A stretch of DNA of 64,000 nucleotides from Sapria himalayana. Taxonomy: Eukaryota > Streptophyta > Magnoliopsida > Malpighiales > Rafflesiaceae. Shown piece after piece: positions 11,550 to 23,004 of this stretch; the stretch's first letter is position 1, and each line of letters begins with the position of its first letter. A program made the position numbers and the translations under genes. The DNA lies in assembly GCA_029783825.1 (NCBI GenBank), contig JAREIK010000728.1, positions 536,900-600,899 of the forward strand. Reading direction: 5' to 3'. A model generated the notes under the pieces. That model saw only the letters and a program-made list of their open reading frames with translations. It made no database searches and was not told where the DNA came from.

Positions 11550-13510
11550 TTTTAGGATTTCACATTAACTACTACCATCGATTTATAAAAGGTTGTTCAA
11601 TAATAGTAGCTCCATTGAGATCTGAAATGCTAATAAGCATTGAAGACTTGAAGTAAGTTATAATGGATGAGTTGGTATTGACACTACTTGACCGTACCAA
11701 GAGATTTGAGATACAAACTAATGCCTCTAACTTTATTTTTAGAGTTCTTATGCAAAAAAATATATTTCATAGCTTTTAAAAGCAACAAACTAAATGCCAT
11801 GTATAAATTGGTACATGGTCCAAGAGAAGGAGATGGAAATGATAATCCGTTGCTTGTGGAAATTGATACATTACCTACTAGGATTGCATTTTATAATAAA
11901 GACAAACAATATTGTTAATAGTTACTTCCAAATCCAGAAGAAGTTAAGTCCCAAGCAAGCAAGGTAGCAAGACTTCCTAACTGAGTTTGACTATACTTTG
12001 GAGTACAAGCCAGACATCGATAATCATGTGGCTGATGCCTTTAGTCACTAAGTAAAGTTAGCATCCACGACTAATTAGCCCAGTGAGAGATGATGGATCT
12101 CATAAAAGAGAGGTTGTAATATGATTAAGTGGCAAATGGTTTATTTTCTTAGCTCACAAGGAAAAGGCACAATGATTTTGAATAGTGGATGGTCTATTGT
12201 ACATAAAGGAAAATGACTTTATATACCTAAGTGGGAAAATATCAGAAAAAATTTTATTAAGAAGTATAATGACTCCAAATAGGCTGGTCACCCAAGGTAA
12301 TAATGTTTGAGAGCCTTGCTAGAGCTTATCTACTATTGGCCACAACAATGAGATGATGTGAAAATTTACATGAAGACTTGTCTTTTGTGGCAACAAGACC
12401 TAGTGGAATAATACCATCCTAGTGGATTATTGGAGCCACTACTAATAGTAGAGTAACCTTGGAAAAGCACCACCATGGACTTCATAATTAGCCTACCCAA
12501 GTTGGAGGGATATGGATTGATCATAGTGATGATAAATCATTTCGCAAAATATGCTACTTTTATAGTGATCCATATGAACTACACAATAGAAACGACAATT
12601 AGGCTATTCCTCAAGTACATAGTGAAAGATTAGGAGCTGCCAAAATTTATTGAAAATGATCATGATCCATACTTCATGGAGAAAATTTGAATGAAGCTCT
12701 TCAAGCTCATGAGTACGATATTTCACTTATCTACTAGTTTTCATCCTTTGACTTATGAGCAGATAGAATGGGTAAATACATCATAAAAGCTATATTTGAG
12801 GTATTTTGTGAGTGTTATTCAGATCGATTGGGCAAAACTATTGGATATGACCTAGTTATCTTACAACTACAAAGGAGTGAAGTAACCAAAAGGAGTCAAT
12901 TCCAATTAGTCATGAGGTAACAAATAATGACTCCTCATACCCTAGCTGAAAGGTACTTATGGAAGAATCTAGCAGCCTACAAACTTGCTAAGGGTTAGCA
13001 CGAGCAAATTGACATAACACACTTATACTTGAAGAAGATTGCTAGAAAGATGTAAATTTATATTGACAAATATAGGATGCATGCTGAATTCTAAGTTGGA
13101 GACTGCATACTTTCAAAATCATATCATAATAATTCAAGTCCATTCGAAAGGTGTATAAAGGGCTTGTAAAGAAGTATGAAGACCTTTTTTCCACACTAGG
13201 ACATGTTGGTAAGGTTTTATACAAGATTGAGCTATCATTGAGATTAAAAAATTATTTTGTCATTTAATTAGCAATATCAAGCCCTATTATGAAGATAAGG
13301 AGGATCCATGTGGAGAAATTTTAAGAGGGGACCTACAATAATATTGATATCTTATGATAAGGAGGTAGAATTCATGATGGCAAACTAAAACATAAGAAAA
13401 AATTGCTTTCAATCCTATAAGAAATACTTAGTAAAATGGAAGGGGCTATTAGAAAGCAAAGCCACATGAGAACCAACATCAATATTGTGATAATTTTAAG
13501 AATGAATCGA
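11550..13510 (+). pseudogene. Ty3/gypsy chromovirus pol remnant: RT end, RNase H, integrase, chromodomain
   Basis: The plus-strand translation shows, in order: an INYYHRFIKGCS segment at about 11,567 (reverse transcriptase/RNase H junction), FEIQTNAS at about 11,705 (RNase H TDAS motif with D to N), LSPKQAR-QDFLTEFDYTLEY at 11,946-12,005 with VADAFSH at 12,027 (RNase H end), an integrase zone from PSGLLEPLL at 12,418 with TMDFIISLPKL at 12,474 and INHFAKYATF at 12,533, and a chromodomain at about 13,380-13,475 (KKYLVKWKGLLESKATWEP). RNase H to chromodomain order is diagnostic of plant chromoviruses. Stops and frameshifts occur throughout. The 5' half (gag, protease, most of RT) is not seen to the left. 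Confidence 0.88.
13380..13480 (+). pseudogene. Chromodomain of the chromovirus integrase
   Basis: The KYLVKWKGL and ATWEP core of a chromodomain is preserved in one frame, with Tyr and Trp aromatic-cage residues present. In chromoviruses this domain directs integration toward marked chromatin. The surrounding polyprotein is broken, so it is not expected to act. Confidence 0.8.
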
Positions 13511-14230
13511 ATAGTTTCAGGTAAGAGGATCAATGAAGCTATCTGCATTATTAGTGGGAGAGCATATCATACAATCATTTATGGACCTCTCTCTATCAAA
13601 TAGAAGAAAATAACTCTTAGGGAATTTATATAGATAAGTGAGAAGTTTCTAGAAACTTAGAGAAACTTTTCTATCCAAGTAAAGTGTGAAAGATTTCAGA
13701 GAATAAAAGTATCTAGAATATTCCAAGACTTTAGAGCATTGTAAAGTGTATAAAACCTTTCAATGCTCTATACACTTTCATTGATATGTATAAAAAAGAG
13801 ACCACCTCACAAATTACTAAGTTATAATTTTTTTTCTTAAATGCTCTATCCTCTTCTTTATAGTATTCTTTTGAGTTCTCATTAACTTTTAAATAATTGT
13901 TGCAATTTAGTATTACTTGCAAGGCAAGTAAGATACTGCCTTGTAATATAAGAATAAATTGTTTAAGTATTGCACAAAAACTTAGCAAAAAAAATTAAAT
14001 TAATGGTATTTGGGTATTTTTTATCTATATTTTCATGCAAATTGTATTTTTTGTTTATTTAATATTTTAATTCATATCAAAAGTGCCCTCATGAAAAGTA
14101 TGTTAATTTTCTTGAAATTATGATTTAAGGATAAATTTTTTAATTAATTTTATTTCATTTCCATTAATTTGCAAAATTAATTAAGCTCTCATTAATTGTT
14201 TTATCACTAAATTTTAATTTTATATTTGAT
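13510..14230 (+). mobile_element. Probable 3' end / LTR of the chromovirus
   Basis: Downstream of the chromodomain, a TTTCTAGAAACTTAGAG..TCTAGAATATTCC segment at about 13,646-13,725 resembles LTR promoter-type sequence of chromoviruses, and the ordering fits a 3' LTR. Borders and target duplication are not resolved because no second LTR copy was found. Confidence 0.35.
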
Positions 14231-14259
14231 AATAATAAGAAAAAAAAAAAACAGTGAGC

Positions 14260-14620
14260 CTCGAAAAACTGTTTTTTATCATAAATCGTGCTAATTGGAA
14301 AATGAAGACCTGGTGTGCGTCAACGGTTATCTGTCTGCTTTTGGGTTTCAGAAAATTGGAGTTCTCAATGGCATGTTTTTTGTTTATTTATCTTGTTTTT
14401 ATGCGTTGAGATTGTGCTTCATGGCGTCCATTACTTCAACCATCGTTCCGAGTTCTCTCAAACTTGTAGATGAATCAATTCGTTTTGGCAACATCTGAAT
14501 TGTGAAGTTTTGTAATGCAGCGTTGTAGCAGAACTAAATTGCAGGCATTTCCATGACGAATTCAAATCTGTCATTGCTTCCTATTTATGAGTTTGTTGTA
14601 ATTAGTTGATAAAACTTATC
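14260..14620 (+). pseudogene. CNX2: Gene-like 5' region, possible CNX2 exon 1
   Basis: This stretch is less AT-rich and more complex than its surroundings. At 14,518 an ATG opens a short peptide, MQRCSSRTKLQAFP, then a stop. Plant CNX2 proteins begin with a short leader of the type M-R-R-C-x-S-K, so this might be the first CNX2 exon. It lies on the same strand, 9.7 kb upstream of the clear CNX2 exon at 24,220, which starts in phase 0. No GT donor follows the similarity: the expected junction reads CAG|GCATTT, which could be a mutated donor. The similarity is short, so this is a suggestion only. Confidence 0.3.
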
Positions 14621-14639
14621 TTGTTTTGACTTCATATTT

Positions 14640-15350
14640 CTCAGTTATTGATTTTGAAGGAGTTTGAGAGGACACCTTGAGCTTTGGTTTTTTATTTTTT
14701 GCTGAATTGATTTCCAGTAAATTTCGTAATCAACTCGACTTAGTGTCATTATACTTCTCACTTCTATATTGGAGATGCATTTATCTCTGTTTAGTTAAAG
14801 TTGAGGAAAGTGATGTTTCTATCCACCAAGTTTTCTTGTTACTGCAGCATGATTACAGCGGATAGGGTGATTTGATTTGCAAACTGAAAGAACAGCAAAC
14901 ACAATGAGAGTTAAGTAACAATGCTTTTCCTCCAGAAACGAATGGGAGATGGAATATTACCAACGTGCAAGAGTAATGTCCTGTATAAAGCAGTTGTAGC
15001 TGGCTGCCTCGCTGCAGAATGTGTTGCTACAAAAAGGATATTGTCCCAAACACTGAGGAGAAAATGAGAAAAATTGTTAAGGTTGTGCAAAAATATCACC
15101 AACGTACCAAAAGTAAGAATGAAACTGCAAATCACTTCCAAGAACAATGGCATCAACTCAATGAAACATTACCAATGCAACAGACTGTAAGAATAACGTG
15201 GGTGCACCGAAACCCCCTGGTTGGTGTTTCACTCAAGCAGCACAGAATTCTTTCCAAAAATATAATCAACCTTAGTAAATACATTAGTAGTTTTAGTTAT
15301 ATCTGCTAGCATATTATGAACCTGTGCTCTACTTCATAGGGAGTGACAAA
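14640..15350 (+). other. Complex-sequence stretch, unrecognised
   Basis: Sequence of higher complexity with an open frame at 15,019-15,309 (lysine- and glutamine-rich, no recognised domain) and an overlapping frame on the other strand. It may be CNX2 5' intron, an untranslated region or an unknown element. No splice-bounded exon could be assigned. Confidence 0.3.
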
Positions 15351-15559
15351 TTATATGTTCTATCAATATTAAAATAAAAATCAAACAAAATGCATGTTCT
15401 TTGGGCAACACCTTTCCTTCTGAAATTGAGAGATGAGACAATAATTTAATTCAATACTGATTGATTGGCTTTGCTCCTTTTTTATAGAACAAATTATTAA
15501 ATGAGGCAAATAGTAAATGGATAGTAATCATCCATTATTTAATTTCCAATGATAGATGT

Positions 15560-15800
15560 AGCTTCTTGTTCAAAGATGATGACAAGAAAATAATTTTGGC
15601 AATTCATTTGATGCTGCAATTTGTTGTATCTATTGTTATCAAGATTATTTTTTTGTTTATTTTCTTTATAGCTATACTATATATTAGAAGTATCTCAATA
15701 TTTATAAGGGATAATTCAATTATTTTTATATTCAATATATATATATATATATATATATTATTTTTGTGCTATTTATGCTGATGATATAGTATCAGAGCAA
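15560..15800 (+). mobile_element. Copia 5' LTR end and primer-binding site
   Basis: ATAGTATCAGAGCAAGTAG at 15,786-15,804 closely resembles the initiator-tRNA-Met primer site (TGGTATCAGAGC) that follows the 5' LTR in copia elements. The LTR should lie just left, and includes an (AT)n tract at 15,734-15,758. Its start was not determined. The copia pol remains downstream on the same strand support the assignment. Confidence 0.55.
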
Positions 15801-17262
15801 GTAGTAAGGTGGCCCAACTACCACAATGTGTCTGACAATCTCTAAAATCTCTATCATGATTGTTGATCAATGCTGGCGGAGTTGGTGGGTCCTCCAATAT
15901 TGATGATTACTGGTACCACCTGGATTGAAATTTGATGAGAAATATGTTTTTTATTGTATGATGTGATTCAAAGGCACCCTGGTAGAATTTTTGACTAATT
16001 GAAAATTTGACCATAATATACTAATTTTTCAGGTTTGGGATAAATTGTTGACTATATCACTTTCAAAAAAAAAATCATCTATAAGATGGATCTATTAGTG
16101 GAGTTTTATTTTTTGACCATAACTAGATTTGGTCTGCAGAACCAAGTCGAGCTAGCCTAATATAATTTTTTGCTTTTGTTGTTGTTTATGAGTAACTATA
16201 ATTGACGAAGTTGATATTTTTTAAGCTTCATTTTCACTAATTTATTCAACTTATTTTTTTAGTGTGATTGATACCATTATTATTATATAATAAAAGTTAG
16301 ATGAGAAGTTTTATTCAATAAATGAATGTAGTTCATATGTGATTTTTTATACATAAGATTCTTAATCACTTAATTTTAGATCCTCTTACATATTAGATTT
16401 GTGCCATTTGAATGTAAATTGATGCTCAATTGTTTATGTTATAGATTTTTATTGAGATGGATTTTAGTGATACTTTTTAGTTGAACATTTAATTCATCTT
16501 TTTAGAGTTGACATGTCAATGAGTGATATCTATGTCTCATACTATTATTTCTTAGTTGATGAATTTGAAATAGTCAGTTGTGATAGGTTGTCGTTTTAAG
16601 ATAGTGAAATATGCCTTCTCCAATTTATTAGGTATAAGGTTAGTTGCGATATCTATTTCTCCTAGATCTTGCATTAGGTGGGGGCTTGTGCTTTAAGTAT
16701 ATTAGGATTTACTCATACTTCTAAAGTTAGAATATGTGTTTGATGCTGTGACCTGAATTTTGAAGTCGTGACCTAAACGAAGTTGTAATATATTCTATGT
16801 TGTTGTGATTAGAATAAATTATGTTTGGTGTTTCATTTGAATTGTGAAGTTGTGATCTAAATGAAGTCGCAATATGTTTTGTGTTATTGTGACTGAGAGA
16901 CTTTTCAAGTTGTGATCTAAATTGTAAAGTTGCAACTTGAACGAAGTCAAACTATTATGTTAGATATTGTGACTTGTATTTTGAAATCACAATCTGAACG
17001 AAGTCATAATATATTTTTGTGACTAAGAGACTTAAATACTAAACTCACGACATAAATTATGTAGTCATGATTGAAATTGTATTTAACTTTAAATATTTTT
17101 TATTTGTATTTACTTAGAGATGAATCAATTAGTGACGATTAGACGCAAGTAATCTATTTAATATTTTTTTGATCTTGTTATCATGTCATTATGATAGTCA
17201 ATAGTAAAATTTTCAGAGCCATTCGATATAATGATATCAAATCTATTATTTTCTCTCTTATT

Positions 17263-17320
17263 ATACATACATACATACATATACATATATATACATACAT
17301 ATATATATATATATATATAT
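17263..17320. repeat. (ATAC)n/(AT)n microsatellite
   Basis: ATAC units grade into AT units. Confidence 0.9.
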
Positions 17321-17429
17321 TAGATTTGCTAAAAGTTTTTTCAATCTTATTTGCTTGATTACACAAGTAATTGAAGGACTTTCATTATAGTTTTTTTTTT
17401 GGAATCAAGAGATATCCTATGTATGTGAT

Positions 17430-17520
17430 TTTATCAAAGGATAGTAGATCTTGATCTGATACTCATTAGATACAATTTCTCTAATTTATGAGGGTAAGAC
17501 TATCAAGATATTTATATTTT
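17430..17520 (+). repeat. SINE-like dispersed repeat, copy 1 (plus orientation)
   Basis: The order TTATCAAAGGATA, then GATACTCATTAGATA, then AAGACTATCAAGATAT matches the reverse complement of repeats at 26,890-27,025, 34,745-34,945 and 63,025-63,160. See the copy at 63,025 for the fuller description. Confidence 0.5.
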
Positions 17521-19049
17521 TTAAATTTTGTGCTAAATAAAAGTAGTGTATTGAATACATCCTATTAATAATAATACCTTTGTATTTATTGTATTTGTTG
17601 GCATACCTTTAGATATTTAATTATTATTAATCTATTTATTGGTCGCTCCAAATTCGAAAATCATTAAATAACCAAGTTACAATTTATTTAGCATAATTTA
17701 AAGAGTATTACTCTTAACTATGAGGTATATCAGTAATAAAAGAATATTATTTCTTTCTACCCACACTAGTCTTTAAGTAAGTAGTAGTATGATCTCTTAG
17801 TTATGTTGACATCTAACCAGATTATTTCGCATAATGATGATTGTTACAATATTATTTTTATTGATATTTTTTTTTTGTTTTACTTGGTTATGAGCTTTAA
17901 AGAAAAAACTCAATTTTTATTTTATACTTATTTTTATAAAATAATTAGAACTCGATTTGAATATTATTTTAAAATATTTATAAGTGTTGATGTGTTTGAG
18001 TTTACTTTTAGTTTTTCAATATTTTTATTTTAAGTATGAGATGATACATTACATATATTGTGTTGACATAGCTCAAAATGTGATTATCAAGAAAAAAATA
18101 AATATTTAGTTAAATTTTGATTATAAATTAGTTAATTAACTAAATCTTTTCTATTGAAATAAATTAACTTGCACCCTAACTTATTATATGTATATTTTTA
18201 GAAACTCCATAGTATTTAAAAATATAATAAATACTATTATCATTTTTTTATAAAAAATAATCAATAGTATTAATATCACGTCATTTGAGATAAAAACTTT
18301 TTAAGGATATATTAGGTATTTTTGATACCTAGTTTTTAAGGATGTTGTAGACTCGTATAATTTAGTTGAGTTGTTAGCTAGGTCTCTAATTACATGTCCT
18401 CATATTTTTCTCATGCTTATTGAACTTGTTAGGGTTCTAGTGATATTTTATGATATACCGAGTAACTCATAAAATGTGAATTTTTTTTTTCTGATATATT
18501 AGGTGTTCTTTTAGTATTGACTAGAGTTGAAAAGCCAAATAAATCATATTTTTTTGCTCAAGGTAACATTGAGATCATAATATTAAATAATGATAATTTT
18601 TCAATTTTAACTAGAGATAGGAAATTGGATAGACAAGTTTTTTATCTCAATGCTAGGAGTCGTACCTTTTATCCCCATAATACTTTTTCAAAGAGTTAAT
18701 TGATTCAACATAGATTTTTTTTATTTTGACCTTTTGATTATTTTTTTGTTTTTTTTGAAGTGCAATGAATCAAATGCTAATCTATTGTCTTAGATACATT
18801 TTCAGTCATGTATTACTTTTTCTTTATCTATATTTTTTGTCTTCTATTAACAATGTTAGATTGGCCAAATTCTCAATCTAAGAACTATCTTATTTAGAAT
18901 TGCATCAATCTATGTTAGATAAATTGAATTCTATTCATTTAATTTAAATTTGAAAAAGCTAATATCATGACCTTGTAGGATGTTAGTAGATGTTCATATT
19001 AAAGATTGATCATGATGATAAAGTAAACAAGATGGATATCAGATTTGTA

Positions 19050-19423
19050 GTGAGATTTATATAATTTTTTAGAGTAGATTTTAATATTTTTTTTTCATGT
19101 GGCTAAATGACTTTTGTTAGAATTTTTGCATTTTTTGATATTTTCACTATGGATGGATAGTTTAATTGGAGTTGAAGAATATAATTTTTCATGGAGATTT
19201 TGAGGAGGAAGATTTTCATGAACCAACCATCTAGTTTTTGTGTTTAGAAGGGGAGAGATCATATTTAGCTAATAAATTATAAAATATCCTATAAAGTTGA
19301 AATAATTTTTAAAATTTTGACATGAAAGATTTTATTTTATTCTGTGATCTCTTGAGTTACACGTGTATGTTTTATATTGTTTTTATTTGTATCAAACTTG
19401 TTCATATGAGAAATTTATTTTGT
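19050..19423 (+). pseudogene. Copia reverse transcriptase, first part
   Basis: Translation around 19,185-19,260 gives an FHGDFEEEDFHEP string, matching the copia motif AFLHGDLEEEIYMEQP, followed by a GER-type segment and a decayed KSLYGLK region near 19,275-19,300. Several stops are present. The frame breaks at the hAT-B element starting at 19,432 and resumes at 20,080. Confidence 0.6.
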
Positions 19424-19431
19424 TTCTTATA

Positions 19432-20071
19432 AGAAATGAAGCATGGTTACGACAATGATAGGAGTATTCATGTGTCGGACACGTGGATAGGTGGATACAG
19501 CTAGATACATGTTGGATATGTGTCCGATACGCCACATGGCGTATCGTTGACCAAAATTGTAGGTTAAAGTTTTGGATATGTGTCTGACATATTTTAGAGA
19601 CGACTGGACATGCGACACGGACTTAAAAAAAACTACAACCTACGGCTACGATCTAGGATACAAGAAAGTCGCCAACAATGCCAGAGTCTTAGACTCAGAG
19701 AAAACGTTATGGTAGGTGGGGGAGATTTCGTCGCGGGAACATTGTGGGGGGGGGGGGGGGGGGGGGGAGGATTTAAATGCATGATTTTAATTTTTAAATA
19801 TGTAATATATAAATATGAAATATGTAAATATGATTATTTATTAAATATGATTTCAAACCTGAAAAAGTATTTATAAAAATGATGTTTAACACTTTATTTT
19901 TTATTCATTTAAATTATTTTTTAAGAATAATATTTATAAGGATAATTATTTTTATTTTATTTTATCATGTCGTATACTAGCCGTATTCGTATCTTAGTTT
20001 TTTGAAATTTATTATGTCCTCGTATCCCGTCGTGTTGTATTCCTGTGTTTGTATCTGTGTTTGTACTTCTT
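19432..20071. mobile_element. Non-autonomous hAT element, family B
   Basis: It contains the family-B left motif GTGTCCGATACGCCACATGG (19,520), a G-rich tract, the marker TTTAAATGCATGATTTTAAT (19,771) and the right-end motif CGTATCCCGTCGTGTTGTAT (20,022). An imperfect 8-bp duplication, TTCTTATA at 19,424-19,431 and AGCTTATA at 20,072-20,079, fits hAT. It separates two colinear parts of copia reverse transcriptase, which independently confirms it as an insertion. Confidence 0.75.
19746..19767. repeat. Poly-G tract (22 G)
   Basis: Twenty-two consecutive G within the hAT-B element. Tract length may be unreliable in the assembly. Confidence 0.9.
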
Positions 20072-20079
20072 AGCTTATA

Positions 20080-20870
20080 AGTGTAGATAATATTATTATT
20101 ATTGTTAAAGATGAGTTAAGTAAACTCAACTCAAATATTTTATGCTAACTTAATTTTTAGTGAATGAGTTGAGGATATCATATATTTTCTTGAGATTGAA
20201 GTTAGTTACATTTGTAAAGGGAATGATTTTATCACAGTGAGAATATGCATTGAAGATTTTAATATAGTCTAATCTTTTGGGATGTGTTCTTGCTAGTTCA
20301 GTAATTGATACAAATTTAGATGATATAATTTCAATTAGTTTTTTTGTTGATTTCATGAGATAAAAGATATTTGTATAAAATCATAACTATCTGTTTGTAA
20401 TCTGATAAGATATTTTTTATGTTTATTTATTGTATTACTTTTTAGATTCATGTTAAATATATATGGAGCTTGCTCTTTGTATATTTAAATATGTGAAGAA
20501 GTTTAGATTTTATATTTTATTTAGATTATGATTATTGTCAATTTGTTGGGTACTATGATTTGATTTGAGCTCATCCATGATAAAAATGATCTATTATCTT
20601 TAGAGATATAATTTTATTTCATGAAAAAGTAAAAAATATTTATTAGATCTAGCATAGATGAGTATATAATTATGGGTATTGCTAATTGTAAGTTACTATG
20701 AATCATATATTTTATTTAGGAGGTCATAATATTTATCTTTTTCTCTTTTCTTTTTTATTGTGACAATCAAATAATAATTCATATAACTTTTAATTTGATT
20801 ATTTACCAACAAATAAAATATATAAAAATTAATTATTATTTTATTTGGGAAAAATATATGATTGATCTTT
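20080..20870 (+). pseudogene. Copia reverse transcriptase end and RNase H
   Basis: Just right of the hAT-B element the translation reads VDNIIIIVKDELSKLNS, matching the copia YVDDI catalytic region and what follows. LRISYIFLRL and GMILSQ-EYALKIL at about 20,170-20,260 match the GKLKYFLGIE and GI.LSQRKY motifs, then LLGCVLASSVIDTNL. RNase H is marked by ISWKSKK at about 20,617 and by YCDNQIIIHI at about 20,755-20,785 with KYIKIN and FIWEK following (family pattern CDNQAA.HIA, KHIEID, FIREK). Frames shift several times. Confidence 0.82.
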
Positions 20871-20899
20871 TAATTCGATTAATGATCTTTTTTTTATTT

Positions 20900-21121
20900 G
20901 GGAAAAATACAATAGATCAACTTATAAATATATTTATGAAAGTATAGAAGATCCTGAATTTTTATTATTATTTCCTAGTTGGTCATATTGTACTTTTATG
21001 AATCGGCTACTACTTGAGGGGTGTTTAAAATTACTTCTAAATAAATTATTTATTTATATTTATAGTTGTATTTTAGAAGTCTTCTAATCTATAAGGGTGG
21101 TTCAATTAATTTTATCTATAT

Positions 21122-21162
<41 letters not shown>

Positions 21163-21600
21163 GTAAAATTTATATCATGGATGTAAAAATGAGTTTTCTT
21201 TTAATAATTATATTGTGGCATAAGCTAAATGAGTTAAACTCGACAAACTTTGTGAATGGTTGATTTTGACTAACCAAAGTTGGGTGTCAAACTGTTGGTC
21301 CAACATACCCAAGAGCCTGGTGATGTAGGGCAAGGTTGCATCTAATGCTAAGTAAAAGTGATGAAAATCTATTTTAAGTATAACATATTTTATCTTACTA
21401 ACAACTTGTGTAATGAAGTGAAAATCACCACAAAAATTAACAACCATGGTTATTAATTCAGGCAAGCCTAAAGCCCAAGTACTATGAAGTCCAGGCAAAA
21501 TTGCCTTACCTTAGGATAGGTGTGAAATCCTATGTCGTGCAAAAGGTCCATGAGATGCCAACATATCCTTGCCTAGGTGCTCCATCATATCCTTTCATCA
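20900..21600. other. AT-rich DNA; no gene recognised
   Basis: Contains a (TA)n tract at 21,127-21,159. A minus-strand open frame at 21,208-21,498 (96 codons) has no recognisable domain and is not credited as a gene. The copia 3' LTR should lie in the left part but could not be delimited. Confidence 0.4.
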
Positions 21601-21610
21601 GGTAAGCTTG

Positions 21611-21640
21611 CCCCCCCCCCCCCCCCCACACACACACACA
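21611..21640. repeat. Poly-C (17) and (AC)n tract
   Basis: Seventeen C followed by ACACACACACAC. Confidence 0.9.
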
Positions 21641-21689
21641 TACAAATCTCATGTCATCGAAGCTCTCCCCCTTAACTATGAATCATAGT

Positions 21690-22215
21690 TATTTGAGGCA
21701 CAAAGTACACTGGGGCCTTGAGGCATAAGACATAATTAAAGTGCAAGTTTTTTTCTAAGCCGTACTTTACTTGATATATATATATATATATATATAATTT
21801 AATAATTATATATTTTATAAAATATTATCTATAATTATCATATATTAATAAAATAAAATCAAGTAAATGATATTGAATGTTATTAGTATTTGTCATCATT
21901 ACACGTATTCAAAGTTTTAAAATAAAATAATAAAATATAAATAATCGAATATTAGAATTCAAAAATCAAATTTCCAATATATCTCATCAAGCATAAAAAT
22001 AAAATATTTTTAGTATCTTATCTTTATAAAATTCTATATCTACAAAATTATCATCATTGTTATTTTTTTTATTATCATTCTTATATTATCTCTCATATTC
22101 TTTTTTAATAAATATGTCATCTTTTTATTTTTATCAGGATTTTCAAAGGTGATTTTGAGGCGCGACATGATGTGCGCCTCAGGGCGAGGCATCGACAAAA
22201 TGCCTTGAGGTGTTT
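21690..22215. mobile_element. AT-rich non-autonomous element with GCCTCAAGGC-type ends, copy 1
   Basis: It opens with GAGGCACAAAGTACACTGG and GCCTTGAGGCA, runs through an AT-rich core with a (TA)n tract (21,775-21,797) and closes with GGCGCGACATGATGTGCGCC and GGGCGAGGCATCG. The reverse complement of 23,485-23,970 shows the same order of motifs, including ACTTTA next to a (TA)n tract and AAGTAAATGATA in the core. These are two copies of one element in opposite orientation. No coding capacity. Exact borders and superfamily are not determined. Confidence 0.55.
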
Positions 22216-22254
22216 GTAAAAAAACGTAACTGCTCGACGAGAAAAGAACCTAAC

Positions 22255-22430
22255 TGCTCGACGGGAAAAAAATGTAGTTAGATAATTAACCCTCGTCCCT
22301 TGCGTCTCTACCCTGGCCCTTGCCCCTTGCGTCTCTACCCTGGCCCTTGCCCCTTGCGTCTCTACCCTGGCCCTTGCCCCTTGCTTCTCGCCCCTCGCCC
22401 TTGCCCCTTGCCAGTTTGCCCTATCCCCCC
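22255..22430. repeat. GC-rich minisatellite, CCCTTGCCCCTTGCGTCTCTA unit
   Basis: About 28-bp units of the form TCTACCCTGGCCCTTGCCCC repeat three times, then decay into CCCTTGCCCC-type 10-mers. Open frames here are artefacts of the repeat. Confidence 0.75.
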
Positions 22431-22735
22431 ACCCCTCTCCACGAGCTCCATCTTGGAGCAAGCTCCATGATGGAGCTCCTAGAACTCCACGATGGAGGTC
22501 GCTGGAGCTCCTCGAACTCCACGAAGGAGCTCCATCGAGCTCGACGTGGAGCTCGCTATAGCTTGTGTAGATTCATCGAGTTTCACGATGGAGCTCGAGG
22601 AGCTCTAGAGAGCTCCTTCGTGGAGCTCCGTCGAGCTCCAATAAGAAGCTCCTAGAGCTCCACAAAGGAGCTCACTAGAGCTCCACAAAGGAGCTCACTA
22701 GAGCTCCACAAAGGAGCTCACTAGAGCTCCACACG
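22430..22735. repeat. GAGCTC-rich palindromic block
   Basis: Roughly twenty GAGCTC hexamers lie in 300 bp, arranged as GGAGCTCCACGA / GAAGGAGCTC units in both orientations, so the strand can fold on itself. It ends in a perfect tandem of CACTAGAGCTCCACAAAGGAGCT-type units (23 bp, about three copies at 22,665-22,735). The same kind of sequence fills the middle of the foldback element at 26,230-26,520. Confidence 0.75.
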
Positions 22736-23000
22736 ACTAAGCCAAGCCGTAAATAAAGAGAGTGGCAATCCCTGTGATAGGATTCAGAAGTGCCAGCTAT
22801 TTCATCTTTCATTTCTGCTCTCTCGTCTTTCACTGCTAGGTCAGCTAGCCTATTTCGTAGTTGCAGGTGGGAACGTTAAATACAGCCTTCGATCCGTTTA
22901 CCCGGGCATCAGTTCAAGTAGATCCAGTTGCTCGTGATCCCGTCCCCTCCCATACCGAGGATCAGCATAATAGACAGGGGCGACGGTCAACTGAATCCAT
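22736..23000. other. Unrecognised complex-sequence island
   Basis: Balanced base composition, unlike its neighbours, with an open frame from 22,861 on the plus strand that enters a G-rich repeat and loses credibility there. No domain recognised. It could be a captured gene fragment, or the 5' part of a larger hAT-B element. Confidence 0.3.
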
Positions 23001-23004
23001 CTCA

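Larger units (their letters stand above)
15800..20900 (+). mobile_element. Ty1/copia retrotransposon, degenerate, split by a hAT-B element
   Basis: From the primer site at 15,786 to the RNase H motif near 20,860, the stretch fits one plus-strand copia element of about 5.3 kb. The first 3 kb (gag, protease, integrase) are too decayed to align by eye. Reverse transcriptase and RNase H are recognisable from 19,050. A hAT-B element at 19,432-20,071 splits reverse transcriptase, and a SINE-like repeat sits at 17,430-17,520. Confidence 0.7.

Noticed and set aside
21208..21498. 96-codon minus-strand open frame with complex composition
   Set aside because: No motif recognised, no splice-bounded continuation; left unannotated though not excluded as a captured fragment.
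22117..22655. Open frames over the C-rich minisatellite and GAGCTC block
   Set aside because: Repeat-driven; translations are repeats of Leu/Pro/Ser or Ala/Arg/Glu with no domain.
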